From contig NZ_CP062229.1 of assembly GCF_024707545.1 (NCBI RefSeq), forward strand, positions 2,461,501-2,525,500: DNA of 64,000 nucleotides, given 5' to 3'. The first letter of the stretch is position 1. Each line of letters starts with the position of its first letter. The DNA is from Mesorhizobium onobrychidis (GTDB taxonomy: Bacteria > Pseudomonadota > Alphaproteobacteria > Rhizobiales > Rhizobiaceae). Positions 54,702 through 64,000 of the stretch are shown here, in pieces. Under the pieces are notes generated by a model. It was not told where the DNA came from, did no database searches, and saw only the letters and a list, made by a program, of their open reading frames with translations. The translations under genes were made by a program, and so were the position numbers.

Positions 54702-56366
54702 CTATCCGGCCTTCAGCCGCGAACCGGTGAGCAAGCCGCGTTCCTCAAGCACGGGATAGGCCATCGAGGCTAGCAGCGAGTTGATCTGCTTCAAGTCGCG
54801 GATGGTGTCGAGATGGATGGAGCTGGTCTCGACACTCTTGGCGGTGCCGTCGCGCAGTCGCACGAAATGACTGGCGCTGGTCTCCTTCTCGCGGTCGCGC
54901 AGCCGATCCTTTTCCAGCACCAGCTGGCGGGCAGTCTCCGCATCGCGCGAGACCAGCACGTTGAAGGCAAGCCGTGCGTTGGCGAGCACCGAGGCGTGGA
55001 AGGCGCAAAGCTCGCGCCAGCCCTCGGGCGTGAACTCCAGCCCGCGCTCGAGCTTCTTCCTGACATGCACCAGCATGTTGCGCACGATGATGTCGCCGAC
55101 CTGTTCGAGCTTGACGCAGGCGCCGATCAGCTCCTGGCAGCGCAGCGCCTCGTCCTCGCTCAGCGGGTTCTTGGTCACCTTGGCCAGATAGAGCTTTATC
55201 GCTGCGTGCTTTCTGTCGACGCGGTCGTCTAGCGCGGCCAGCGCCTTGATCTTGTCGGCGTCGGCGCTCTCATAGAGCTCGATGATGCGCTTCAGCATGA
55301 TCTCCACCGTCTCGCAGACCCGCACCACCTCGCGGGTGGCGTTGGCCAGCGCCTGGCTCGGCACGTCGAGGGCGCTGTCGTTGAGCGCGGAAAGCTCGAC
55401 GACGTCGAGCGCTTCGGCCGGGGCCGGTTTGGTGCCGAGCGCCACGATCTTTTCCGAAACGCGGTAGACGAGGCCGGCCAGTGGTAGGCCGGCAACCAGG
55501 ATCAGGATGTTGAAGAGGATATGCGCGTTGACGATCTGGTCGGGCACGGTGGCGCCGAGAAAGGCGACCGGCGGCTTCAACCACATAAACAGGATCAGCA
55601 TGGCCAGAGAGCCCATGCCGCGCATCAGGAGATTGCCGATCGGTACGACACGCACACCCGGGTCTGCATTGCGGGTGAGCAGCGGCGCGATGATCGACGA
55701 GCCCAGATTGACGCCGAGCACCAGCACAATGCCGAGTTCGGGCGGGATGAAGCCTCGGCCGGCCAGCGTCACCATCAGCAGCACCGCGGCGATCGAAGAA
55801 TGAAACAGCCAGGTGACCAGCGCCGCCAGCAGATAGGCGGTGACCGGGTCGCTGGAGAAGTAATCGACGATGACCGGCATCAGCGTGCTCTTGCGCAGCG
55901 GCTCCGATGCCTGGCCGATCATCTCCAGCGACAATACCAGCAGGCCGATGCCGACCAGGATACGGCCGAACTGGCGCCAATCTCGCCGCTCGGTGGCCAT
56001 GAACATGACAGTGCCGGCGACAAGACAGATCGGCACCAGCAGCGACAGGTCGAAGGTGAGCAGCTTGACCACCAGCGCCGAGCCGATCTCGGCGCCACGC
56101 ACGGCAAGCTGGCCCGATATGCCGCTGACAATGCCGGCACCGGCGAAGGAGCCGACCAGCAAGGTAACGGCGGTGGAACTTTGCAGCGCGATCGCCAGGC
56201 CGCAGCCGGCCAGAACCGCCATGAAAGGATTGCGCATGGTGGCGCGCAGCTTGTGGCGCAGCACATCGCCGTAGGCGCGCTCGACGCCGGTCTTCACCAA
56301 CCGGGTGGCAAACAGCATCAGCGCCACCGCGCCGGCAAGATGCAGCAAAACGACCGAACCGCTCAT
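54702..56366 (-). CDS. Na/Pi cotransporter family protein with PhoU-like tail
   Basis: 554 residues. The N-terminal half has about eight membrane segments (VVLLHLAGAVALMLFATRLV; ALQSSTAVTLLVGSFAGAGI with the Q-S-S-T motif of NptA/PitA-like transporters; FHSSIAAVLLMVTLAGRGFI as the repeat). From about residue 330 a cytoplasmic helical PhoU-like domain follows (LEQVGDIIVRNMLVHVRKKLERG). It imports phosphate with sodium, or serves as a low-affinity phosphate system. The start at 56366 gives MSGSVVLLH. Confidence 0.9.
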   Translation of the reverse strand: MSGSVVLLHLAGAVALMLFATRLVKTGVERAYGDVLRHKLRATMRNPFMAVLAGCGLAIALQSSTAVTLLVGSFAGAGIVSGISGQLAVRGAEIGSALVVKLLTFDLSLLVPICLVAGTVMFMATERRDWRQFGRILVGIGLLVLSLEMIGQASEPLRKSTLMPVIVDYFSSDPVTAYLLAALVTWLFHSSIAAVLLMVTLAGRGFIPPELGIVLVLGVNLGSSIIAPLLTRNADPGVRVVPIGNLLMRGMGSLAMLILFMWLKPPVAFLGATVPDQIVNAHILFNILILVAGLPLAGLVYRVSEKIVALGTKPAPAEALDVVELSALNDSALDVPSQALANATREVVRVCETVEIMLKRIIELYESADADKIKALAALDDRVDRKHAAIKLYLAKVTKNPLSEDEALRCQELIGACVKLEQVGDIIVRNMLVHVRKKLERGLEFTPEGWRELCAFHASVLANARLAFNVLVSRDAETARQLVLEKDRLRDREKETSASHFVRLRDGTAKSVETSSIHLDTIRDLKQINSLLASMAYPVLEERGLLTGSRLKAG

Positions 56367-56755
56367 ATCAGGCTCGCAGCCCGACGGGCGCCAGCGATAC
56401 GGGCACCGTGACGGCAAAGGGGCAAAAGAGGGAGCGAATCAAGGGCATTATAAAGATTGATGCTACTCCGATTAATTTTAGCCGGATAATAAATTTTGCC
56501 CAATTCGGCGGGCTGTTGGTGCGCGACAGGGCGTGTCGGAAATGGATGGATCGCAATATGGTTGCATTGCCGGCCGGCTTCCGGATGACCGCGCGGTCAA
56601 GTGCAGGCGACACCTTCAGATCCGGTTTGAGTGGAGTGTTGAATTAGCTATTCTAAATATATGAAATCATTACAAAAACGTAATTTTCATGTTCAGTTTC
56701 GGTTCATTCTTCGGGCTCTATTGCTTGGGCATCGACAACCAAGGAGTACCCCGTG
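56367..56755. other. AT-richer intergenic region before the RcnB-like gene
   Basis: About 390 bp, clearly more AT-rich than its surroundings, especially 56430-56510 and 56640-56700. It contains no convincing gene. It should hold the promoter of the RcnB-like gene; an AAGGAG stretch is seen right before the start. A short open frame at 56408-56647 has no family features and I do not call it. Confidence 0.5.
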
Positions 56756-57127
56756 ATGAAACGCATCATTCTTTCCGCAGTCGCCGTCTCGATGCTGGCT
56801 GCCACGTCGCTGCAGGGCCAGGCCGCGCCGCTGAACGCGCCGAACGCGCCGCGGTCGACCTACAGCCAGATTGGCTGGAAGGAGCCCGGCAAGCATGTCG
56901 ACGTGAAGAAGCGCGTCGTGGAGAAGAAGAAAGTCGTCGCTAAGAGGAACCACTGGCGCAACGGCCAGAAATATTCGAGCTGGAAGCGCCACCAGCCGAT
57001 CCGCGACTATCGCCACTATGGCCTGCGTCGTCCGGGCCGCGGCCAGGAATGGATCCGCGTCGGCAACGACTATCTCTTGGTCAGCGTCGTCTCCGGCATC
57101 ATCTTCGGCGCGATCGCCGCGCACTGA
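56756..57127 (+). CDS. RcnB-family periplasmic protein
   Basis: 123 residues: signal peptide (MKRIILSAVAVSMLAATSLQ), a basic middle (HVDVKKRVVEKKKVVAKRNHW), and the RcnB-like ending RDYRHYGLRRPGRGQEWIRV followed by YLLVSVVSGIIFGAIAAH. The family is tied to nickel/cobalt homeostasis but most members are uncharacterised. ATG 56756 is used; GTG directly before it is also possible. A strong terminator follows. Confidence 0.85.
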   Translation: MKRIILSAVAVSMLAATSLQGQAAPLNAPNAPRSTYSQIGWKEPGKHVDVKKRVVEKKKVVAKRNHWRNGQKYSSWKRHQPIRDYRHYGLRRPGRGQEWIRVGNDYLLVSVVSGIIFGAIAAH

Positions 57128-57164
57128 CCGTCAAAACGTCGACCGGCACTATGCCGGAATAGGT

Positions 57165-57196
57165 AAGAAGGCGGCCCGCAACGGTCGCCTTCTTTT
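57165..57196 (+). terminator. intrinsic terminator after the RcnB-like gene
   Basis: AAGAAGGCG (57165-57173) pairs with CGCCTTCTT (57186-57194), with a 12-base loop, followed by TTTTG. Confidence 0.8.
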
Positions 57197-57282
57197 GCCC
57201 TGTGAAAACCGGGTATGGTCCGCATTAGGAGTCGTCGGGTTTCGCCGGCGTGATTATATGGAGGACAAACGAGCCGTTCCCG

Positions 57283-59256
57283 ATGCGCTTTCCACCTGCC
57301 TTTCTCGACGAGATACGCGACCGCGTGCCGATTTCATCGGTGATCGGCCAGCGCGTGGCGTGGGACAGGAAGAAGACCAACGCGCCGCGCGGCGATTATT
57401 GGGCGTGCTGTCCCTTCCATGGCGAGAAGAGCCCGTCCTTCCATTGCGAGGACAAGAAGGGCCGCTACCATTGCTTCGGCTGCTCGGTTTCCGGCGACCA
57501 CTTCAAATTCCTCACCGAACTCGACGGGATGAGCTTTCCCGAAGCAGTCGAAAAGATCGCCGACATGGCCGGCGTGCCGATGCCGGTGCGCGATGCCCAG
57601 GAGGAACGGCGCGAAAAGGAACGCGCCAGCCTGACCGAAATCATGGAAATGGCGACCGCCTTCTTCCAGGAGCGGCTGCAGGGGCCGGAAGGCGCAAAAG
57701 CCCGCGCCTATCTGCGCGACCGCGGGCTGACGCCGGCGACGCAGCAGTCGTTCCGGCTCGGCTATGCGCCCGATAGCCGCAATGCGCTGAAGGAGCATCT
57801 TGCCGCCAGGGGCGTGCCCAAGGCTGATATCGAGGCATGCGGGCTGGTGCGCCATGGCGACGACGTTCCGGTTTCCTACGATTGGTTCCGCGACCGCATC
57901 ATGTTCCCGATCCCGGACTCCAGAGGCAAGATAATCGCCTTTGGCGGGCGGGCGCTGGCAGCCGATGCGCTCGCCAAATACATGAATTCGCCCGACACCG
58001 AGCTCTTCCACAAGGGCAACGTGCTCTATAATTTCGCCCGGGCGCGCCAAGCGCTGGGAAAGGGGGCGCTGGCCAAGGGCGGCACGGTCATCGCCGTCGA
58101 GGGCTATATGGACGTGATCGCGCTGGCGCAGGCCGGTTTCGAGAATGTCGTGGCGCCGCTCGGCACCGCGCTGACGGAAAATCAGCTCGAACTCCTGTGG
58201 CGGATGGCCGGCGAGCCGGTGCTGTGCTTCGATGGCGACCAGGCCGGACTGAAGGCGGCATGGCGCGCCGCCGACATGGCGCTGCCGGCGGTTCAGGCCG
58301 GCCGCTCGGTGCACTTTGCGCTTCTGCCCGAAGGCAAGGACCCCGACGATCTGGTCAAGGCCGAAGGGCCGGACGCGTTTCGCGCCGTGCTTTCCGAGGC
58401 GCGGCCGCTCGCCGACCTTTTGTGGATGCGCGAAACGGCCGGCGGCATCTTCGACACGCCGGAGCGGCGGGCGGAACTGGAAAAGACGCTGCGCGAACTG
58501 ACCAGCCGCATCCGTGACGAGAGCTTGCGCTACCACTACCAACAGGAAATGCGCGAGCGGGTGCTAAGCTTTTTCGGCGCCCAGCGCGGGCGCCAAGGTT
58601 ATCAAGGGGGGCGGCAAGATGGGCGGCCCGGCGGGCGCTTTCAGGGCAAGGGCTCAGCTCCTGGCGGACAGTTCGCACGCAGCGGCAATGCCGGTGGACG
58701 CGCCGCGATCACCGAAAGCCTTGGTCGCTCGGCGCTGGTCAAGCGCGGCAGCGAGGGGATGTCGGTGCGCGAGGCGACGATCATCGCAGCTCTTGTCAAT
58801 CATCCGGTGCTGATCGACGAGAATTTCGCGCATGTCGAGTTCCTCGACCTCGCCAACACCGATCTGAAGCGATTGCACGCGGTCATTCTCGATGCGATGG
58901 CGCATGACATGGCCAACGACCGCAACGCGGTGATCGCGACGATCGAGCGGGCCGGCTGCGGCGAGATCTGGGCGCGCGTGGTGGCGCTGATCAAACGGGC
59001 GCGGCAATGGCCGGCGCTGGAAACAGCCGGACTTGACGATGCCCGCGATGCCTTCAGCCAGGCGCTCCACTTGCAGCGCAGCGCGCGCACCTTACATAAG
59101 GAGCTGAAACAGGCGGAAGCGGCGCTCGCCAGCGATCCCACGGACGAAAACTACCGGCATCTCGTCGAGATCCAGGCGCAATTTCGTGATGTGCAAGCAA
59201 CGGAAGCGCTGATCGAAGGGTTCGGCGTGTCTTCGGGCAGGGCTGGGCGGGTGTAG
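57283..59256 (+). CDS. dnaG: DNA primase
   Basis: 657 residues. The N-terminal zinc domain has CPFHGEKSPSFHCEDKKGRYHCFGC (C-x2-H, C-x2-C). The Toprim/catalytic core includes IIAFGGRALAADALAKYMNS, VIAVEGYMDVIALAQAGFEN and FDGDQAGLKAAWRAADMALP. The C-terminal helicase-interaction domain follows a Gly-rich linker at about 440-475. It makes RNA primers at the fork. ATG 57283 gives MRFPPAFL. rpoD follows in the same direction, the usual rhizobial order. Confidence 0.97.
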   Translation: MRFPPAFLDEIRDRVPISSVIGQRVAWDRKKTNAPRGDYWACCPFHGEKSPSFHCEDKKGRYHCFGCSVSGDHFKFLTELDGMSFPEAVEKIADMAGVPMPVRDAQEERREKERASLTEIMEMATAFFQERLQGPEGAKARAYLRDRGLTPATQQSFRLGYAPDSRNALKEHLAARGVPKADIEACGLVRHGDDVPVSYDWFRDRIMFPIPDSRGKIIAFGGRALAADALAKYMNSPDTELFHKGNVLYNFARARQALGKGALAKGGTVIAVEGYMDVIALAQAGFENVVAPLGTALTENQLELLWRMAGEPVLCFDGDQAGLKAAWRAADMALPAVQAGRSVHFALLPEGKDPDDLVKAEGPDAFRAVLSEARPLADLLWMRETAGGIFDTPERRAELEKTLRELTSRIRDESLRYHYQQEMRERVLSFFGAQRGRQGYQGGRQDGRPGGRFQGKGSAPGGQFARSGNAGGRAAITESLGRSALVKRGSEGMSVREATIIAALVNHPVLIDENFAHVEFLDLANTDLKRLHAVILDAMAHDMANDRNAVIATIERAGCGEIWARVVALIKRARQWPALETAGLDDARDAFSQALHLQRSARTLHKELKQAEAALASDPTDENYRHLVEIQAQFRDVQATEALIEGFGVSSGRAGRV

Positions 59257-59627
59257 GTCGACGCTTACGAAAGAGTGATAGTGCAGACCGTGCTTGCGCG
59301 TCGAAATCAGCCGCGGCGCTTTAAGTCGGGTAATTGATTCGCTTTTTTCATGCGAATCATGCGAGAGGCGCTTGACCTTCTGGCAGAATGACGGAATCAG
59401 GACGATTCGAAACGTTAACCCGCGCCGGCGTCGACGGGAAATGCAGCAATGTGAGGTACCGGTCACTGGACAGGCAGTCAGCCTGCCACAGATACCAGGG
59501 TTAATCTGGACTTAACGAGAGATGCAGTTACTGCCCCGGGGAAGCGCGTTCCAGCGCGAGCGCATCTGATTTAACCGGTACGGCAGCTTACGCGGCTTGA
59601 TACTTGGCCGCTTGGAGAAAATAAAGA
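59257..59627. other. dnaG-rpoD intergenic region, likely rpoD promoter
   Basis: About 370 bp. CTTGAC at 59371-59376 fits the alphaproteobacterial -35 consensus, but no good -10 follows at 17 bases, so the promoter is tentative. GATTCGC/GCGAATC (59336-59342, 59352-59358) forms a small hairpin around TTTTTTCAT. I see no gene. Confidence 0.5.
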
Positions 59628-61649
<2,022 letters not shown>

Positions 61650-61673
61650 TGCCGGGTGACGGATAGACAATTT

Positions 61674-61698
61674 AAAAGGGCGCTGCGGCGCCCTTTTT
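61674..61698 (+). terminator. intrinsic terminator after rpoD
   Basis: AAAAGGGCGC with TGCG loop and GCGCCC, followed by TTTTT (61694-61698). It lies 24 bp past the rpoD stop. Confidence 0.9.
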
Positions 61699-61859
61699 CG
61701 ATCGTCGCACAGGGATTGTCTCGCCAGACGGTGCGGTTGTTCTTGCAGCACACCTGCTGTGGGAGGATAATCTCGTGTCGGATGCATTTTCTGGGCGACA
61801 AACCCGGATGCCCGCCCCGGCGGTGACGCCGTGCTCCGAGGCCCCGGAGGGAGGTGTGC

Positions 61860-62153
61860 ATGACAACCTATATCGTGCTGATCAACTGGACGGAGCAGGG
61901 CGCCAAAAATGTGCGCGAGTCGCCGAAGCGGCTCGATGCCGCCAAGAAGCTGCTTGGAGACATGGGCGGCTCGTTCAAGGCTTTTTATCTCACCATGGGC
62001 GAATGCGATATGGTGGCGGTCGTCGAAGCGCCCGACGATGCGGTGCTCGCTCGTTTCTCGCTGATGCTGGCGACAGGCGGCAACGTGAGGACGCGGACGC
62101 TCAAGGCCTTCCCGGAATTGGCCTATCGCGAGATCATCGCCTCGCTCGGCTGA
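61860..62153 (+). CDS. GYD-domain protein
   Basis: 97 residues. MTTYIVLINWTEQGAKNVRE, then LGDMGGSFKAFYLTMGECDM and VVEAPDDAVLARFSLMLATG match the GYD family (the motif appears as LTMGECDMV). The fold is a ferredoxin-like dimer of unknown role. ATG 61860 follows GGAGGGAGG. Confidence 0.9.
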   Translation: MTTYIVLINWTEQGAKNVRESPKRLDAAKKLLGDMGGSFKAFYLTMGECDMVAVVEAPDDAVLARFSLMLATGGNVRTRTLKAFPELAYREIIASLG

Positions 62154-62394
62154 GGCGCTGCGCGGCTACAGATCAGCGCAAACTGCCGAGTTCCTGATAT
62201 AGAACGGTCAGGCGCCGCTTGACGGCGCCCGATCCGCTGATCATGAGGAGGAATGCTGCTCTCGCTCGAAAAGAACTTCATTTTCTCCATATCCCGAAGA
62301 CGGCTCGTCGCGGCCAGGCTGGTCCGGAAATGTTGCGGGGCCGAGGCATTTCCCGGATAATCGGCGCAGCCCTTCAGATCGCGTCTCAAAACAC

Positions 62395-62775
62395 ATGTCC
62401 AAGCCTCTGCTGACCGTCTGGTACAACACCCGTTGCCCGGTTTGCGATGCCGGGATCAGCCGGCAAAAGCGGCGGCTGGTCGAGGCGATCAAGGCCGGGC
62501 GGATCGCGTTTCGCGACGTCAATGCCGAACCGGCGGCACTGGCCGGATACGGCGTGTCGCTGGAGGACATCCGCCGGCGGCTGCACGCAACCGAGGCGGA
62601 CGGTAAACTGCTGGTTGGCGCCGATGTCGCAATTGCCGTCTGGCTGAGAACGCCGGGCGAGGGCTGGCTTGCAACGCTGTTCGGTAACCCCGCCGCGCTG
62701 CCGTTGACGCGCTATGCCTATGATCGCTTCGCCGATCTTCTCTATGCCTGGAACCGGCGCAAGGGCCGCTGGTAA
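62395..62775 (+). CDS. DCC1-like thiol-disulfide oxidoreductase family protein
   Basis: 126 residues. The N-terminal WYNTRCPVCDAGISRQKRRL carries the C-x-x-C of the DUF393/DCC family. The middle includes IAFRDVNAEPAALAGYGVSL and RRLHATEADGKLLVGADVAI. It may reduce or make disulfides in the cytoplasm; the partner is unknown. Between 62154 and 62394 I see no gene. Confidence 0.87.
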   Translation: MSKPLLTVWYNTRCPVCDAGISRQKRRLVEAIKAGRIAFRDVNAEPAALAGYGVSLEDIRRRLHATEADGKLLVGADVAIAVWLRTPGEGWLATLFGNPAALPLTRYAYDRFADLLYAWNRRKGRW

Positions 62776-62824
62776 CCGGTATTAGCCAAGCTCGGTGACG
62801 AAATCAATCTGGTTGGCACCGTTC

Positions 62825-62900
62825 TAAGATACATCGTAAGATATATCTTGACTCAACGGTCTCGCCCGCATAATTGAGATATATCGTAAGACATAACTCA
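62825..62900 (+). promoter_or_regulatory. two PadR-operator-like repeats around the padR promoter
   Basis: Two related sites share GATA(C/T)ATCGTAAGA(T/C)ATA: one at 62825-62850, one at 62874-62900, about 49 bp apart. TTGACT (62848-62853) and CATAAT (62869-62874) lie between them as a possible promoter. The placement suggests that the PadR protein represses its own gene. Confidence 0.6.
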
Positions 62901-62911
62901 AGGAGCAGACA

Positions 62912-63583
62912 ATGCACGAACATCATCATTTCGGCGAGCGAGCCGAGCGCGTTTTCATGCATATGGCCGGCAAGTTCGGCGGTCGTGGCGGCGGCTTCGG
63001 CCCATTCGGCCACGGGATGAGGGGCGGCGGGCGCGGCGGGCCGGGCGACATGTTCCGCGCCGGGCGTATGCTGGCCGACGGCGATCTCAAGCTGATCACG
63101 CTGTCGCTGCTGGCCGAGGCGCCGCGCCACGGCTACGACGTCATCAAGGCGCTGGAGGAACGCACCAGCGGCGTCTACAGCCCGAGCCCCGGCGTGGTCT
63201 ATCCGACGCTGACCTTCCTGGAAGAGGCCGGCTATGCCGTCTCGTCCGCGGAAGGCAACAAGAAGGTGTTTTCGATTACCGAGGCAGGGCAGGCGCATCT
63301 CAATGACAATCGCGAGATGGTCGACCACGTGCTCGATCATCTCGAGCGTTTCGGCCGCAAGATGGCGAAGGCGCGCGAGTGGTTCGGCTGGAACGACGAC
63401 GGCGAAGATGGCGGACGGCGCGGCCGCGGCCGTTCGGAGAAGCGCGACGAATTCCGCGCCGTGCGCCACCGGCTGCGCGCAGCCCTCGGCGACATCGTCG
63501 ACGCGCCTGCCGAAAAACAGGCTGAGGCGATCGCCATACTGGAAGGAGCGGCCGAAGCCCTGGAAGCGCTGTCGCGCGGCTGA
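62912..63583 (+). CDS. PadR-family transcriptional regulator
   Basis: 223 residues. A His/Gly-rich N-terminus (MHEHHHFGERAERVFMHM, then GGRGGGFGPFGHGMRGGGRG) precedes the winged helix: LADGDLKLITLSLLAEAPRH, GYDVIKALEERTSGVYSPSP and VVYPTLTFLEEAGYAVS. The PadR C-terminal helices follow. The histidines may bind metal (inference). ACTCAAGGAGCAG precedes ATG 62912. Confidence 0.9.
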   Translation: MHEHHHFGERAERVFMHMAGKFGGRGGGFGPFGHGMRGGGRGGPGDMFRAGRMLADGDLKLITLSLLAEAPRHGYDVIKALEERTSGVYSPSPGVVYPTLTFLEEAGYAVSSAEGNKKVFSITEAGQAHLNDNREMVDHVLDHLERFGRKMAKAREWFGWNDDGEDGGRRGRGRSEKRDEFRAVRHRLRAALGDIVDAPAEKQAEAIAILEGAAEALEALSRG

Positions 63584-63633
63584 CTTCTGCGGCCGGGTCG
63601 GCCCTTGCCGGTTTGCCTAAGGACCGGTAGTGA

Positions 63634-63670
63634 AATCATCCTGCACCACGCTATGTGATGCAGGATGATT
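63634..63670. repeat. 12-bp stem hairpin before the HlyU gene
   Basis: AATCATCCTGCA (63634-63645) pairs perfectly with TGCAGGATGATT (63659-63670), with a 13-base loop. It is 20 bp before the HlyU start, so it may be part of its leader or an intergenic repeat. Confidence 0.7.
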
Positions 63671-63689
63671 GCCGTTGGAGGGCCCGCCC

Positions 63690-63983
63690 ATGTCTTTTCT
63701 GAAACGTCTTTTCGGCGGTGGCGGCGGTGACGCGGGCGAGCCAAAGAGTGGTGCACCGGCAAAACAGATCGAGCACAAGGGATTTTTGATCAGCGCCACG
63801 CCCTACAAGGCGGAAGGCCAATACCAGACCTGCGGCGTGGTTTCTAAGGAAATCGACGGCGTGATGAAGGAACACAAATTCATCCGCGCCGATCGTTTTG
63901 CCGGGCTCGACGACGCTGTCGACATCTCGATCAAGAAGGGTATCCAACTGGTCGACGAGCAGGGCGAGAAGATCTTCGGTTAG
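63690..63983 (+). CDS. HlyU-family protein
   Basis: 97 residues. MSFLKRLFGGGGGDAGEPKS, then QIEHKGFLISATPYKAEGQY, QTCGVVSKEIDGVMKEHKFI, and DDAVDISIKKGIQLVDEQGE match the HlyU family (PF10115) of small proteins. It is not the ArsR-type HlyU of Vibrio; the name is shared. The function is unknown. A GGAGGG stretch precedes the start. Confidence 0.9.
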   Translation: MSFLKRLFGGGGGDAGEPKSGAPAKQIEHKGFLISATPYKAEGQYQTCGVVSKEIDGVMKEHKFIRADRFAGLDDAVDISIKKGIQLVDEQGEKIFG

Positions 63984-64000
63984 CTTGGCGCACGGCGATG

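Noticed and set aside
56408..56647. 79-codon plus-strand frame in the AT-rich spacer
   Set aside because: No ribosome-binding site, no motif, and it overlaps the upstream region of the divergent transporter.

Overview
This 64 kb window reads as ordinary chromosome of a Rhizobiales alphaproteobacterium, most likely Mesorhizobium or a close relative. The evidence is high GC, the trxB - lsrB/vtlR gene pair, a candidate AbcR (alpha-r15) small RNA, a DUF1476 (F1-ATPase zeta inhibitor) gene, separated carA and carB, and several palindromic intergenic repeat types of the kind seen in rhizobia. I saw no rRNA or tRNA gene, prophage, insertion sequence or CRISPR array. The genus is inference, because nothing was searched.

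Layout. 1-9.3 kb: the end of a class II aldolase, a membrane protein, a DUF1330-methyltransferase fusion divergent from an AraC regulator, a CorC/HlyC-type CBS membrane protein, a degraded alcohol dehydrogenase, an LssY_C protein and two extensin-like paralogues. 9.4-10.7 kb: a TPR protein and greA, which has a terminator-like leader hairpin. 10.7-17.3 kb: the ADP-heptose / LPS inner-core region in two divergent blocks, hldD-waaF-waaC on the minus strand and hldE-gmhA-gmhB on the plus strand, with a LysE-type exporter between them. 17.3-21.2 kb: an Lrp regulator, trxB, lsrB/vtlR, a methyltransferase, then an AbcR-like sRNA whose promoter carries a LysR-type dyad. 21.5-29.3 kb: an EF-G paralogue, a cupin, aatA, two overlapping EAL genes, a GST, a toxin-antitoxin pair with a frameshifted toxin, and a cold-shock gene.

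29.6-36 kb: ogt, a lytic transglycosylase lipoprotein and several small secreted or conserved proteins. 36-50 kb: carB and carA (carbamoyl-phosphate synthase) about 9 kb apart. Just upstream of carB is a perfect 23-copy 8-bp tandem array, followed by an SH3 protein, a metallophosphoesterase, an ArsR/MFS pair, a RibD-like reductase, a Pcm-like methyltransferase, a zinc metallopeptidase and a TetA-like exporter. 50-56.4 kb: YqeY, two DUF1801 proteins flanking an arginase-fold protein, an MFS exporter, and a Na/Pi cotransporter with a PhoU-like tail. 56.7-64 kb: an RcnB-like protein, dnaG-rpoD, a GYD protein, a DCC-family protein, a PadR regulator with paired operators and a HlyU-family protein.

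The least explained or most testable features are the sRNA with its LysR dyad, the octamer array before carB, the greA leader hairpin, the broken toxin, and several degenerate repeat elements.
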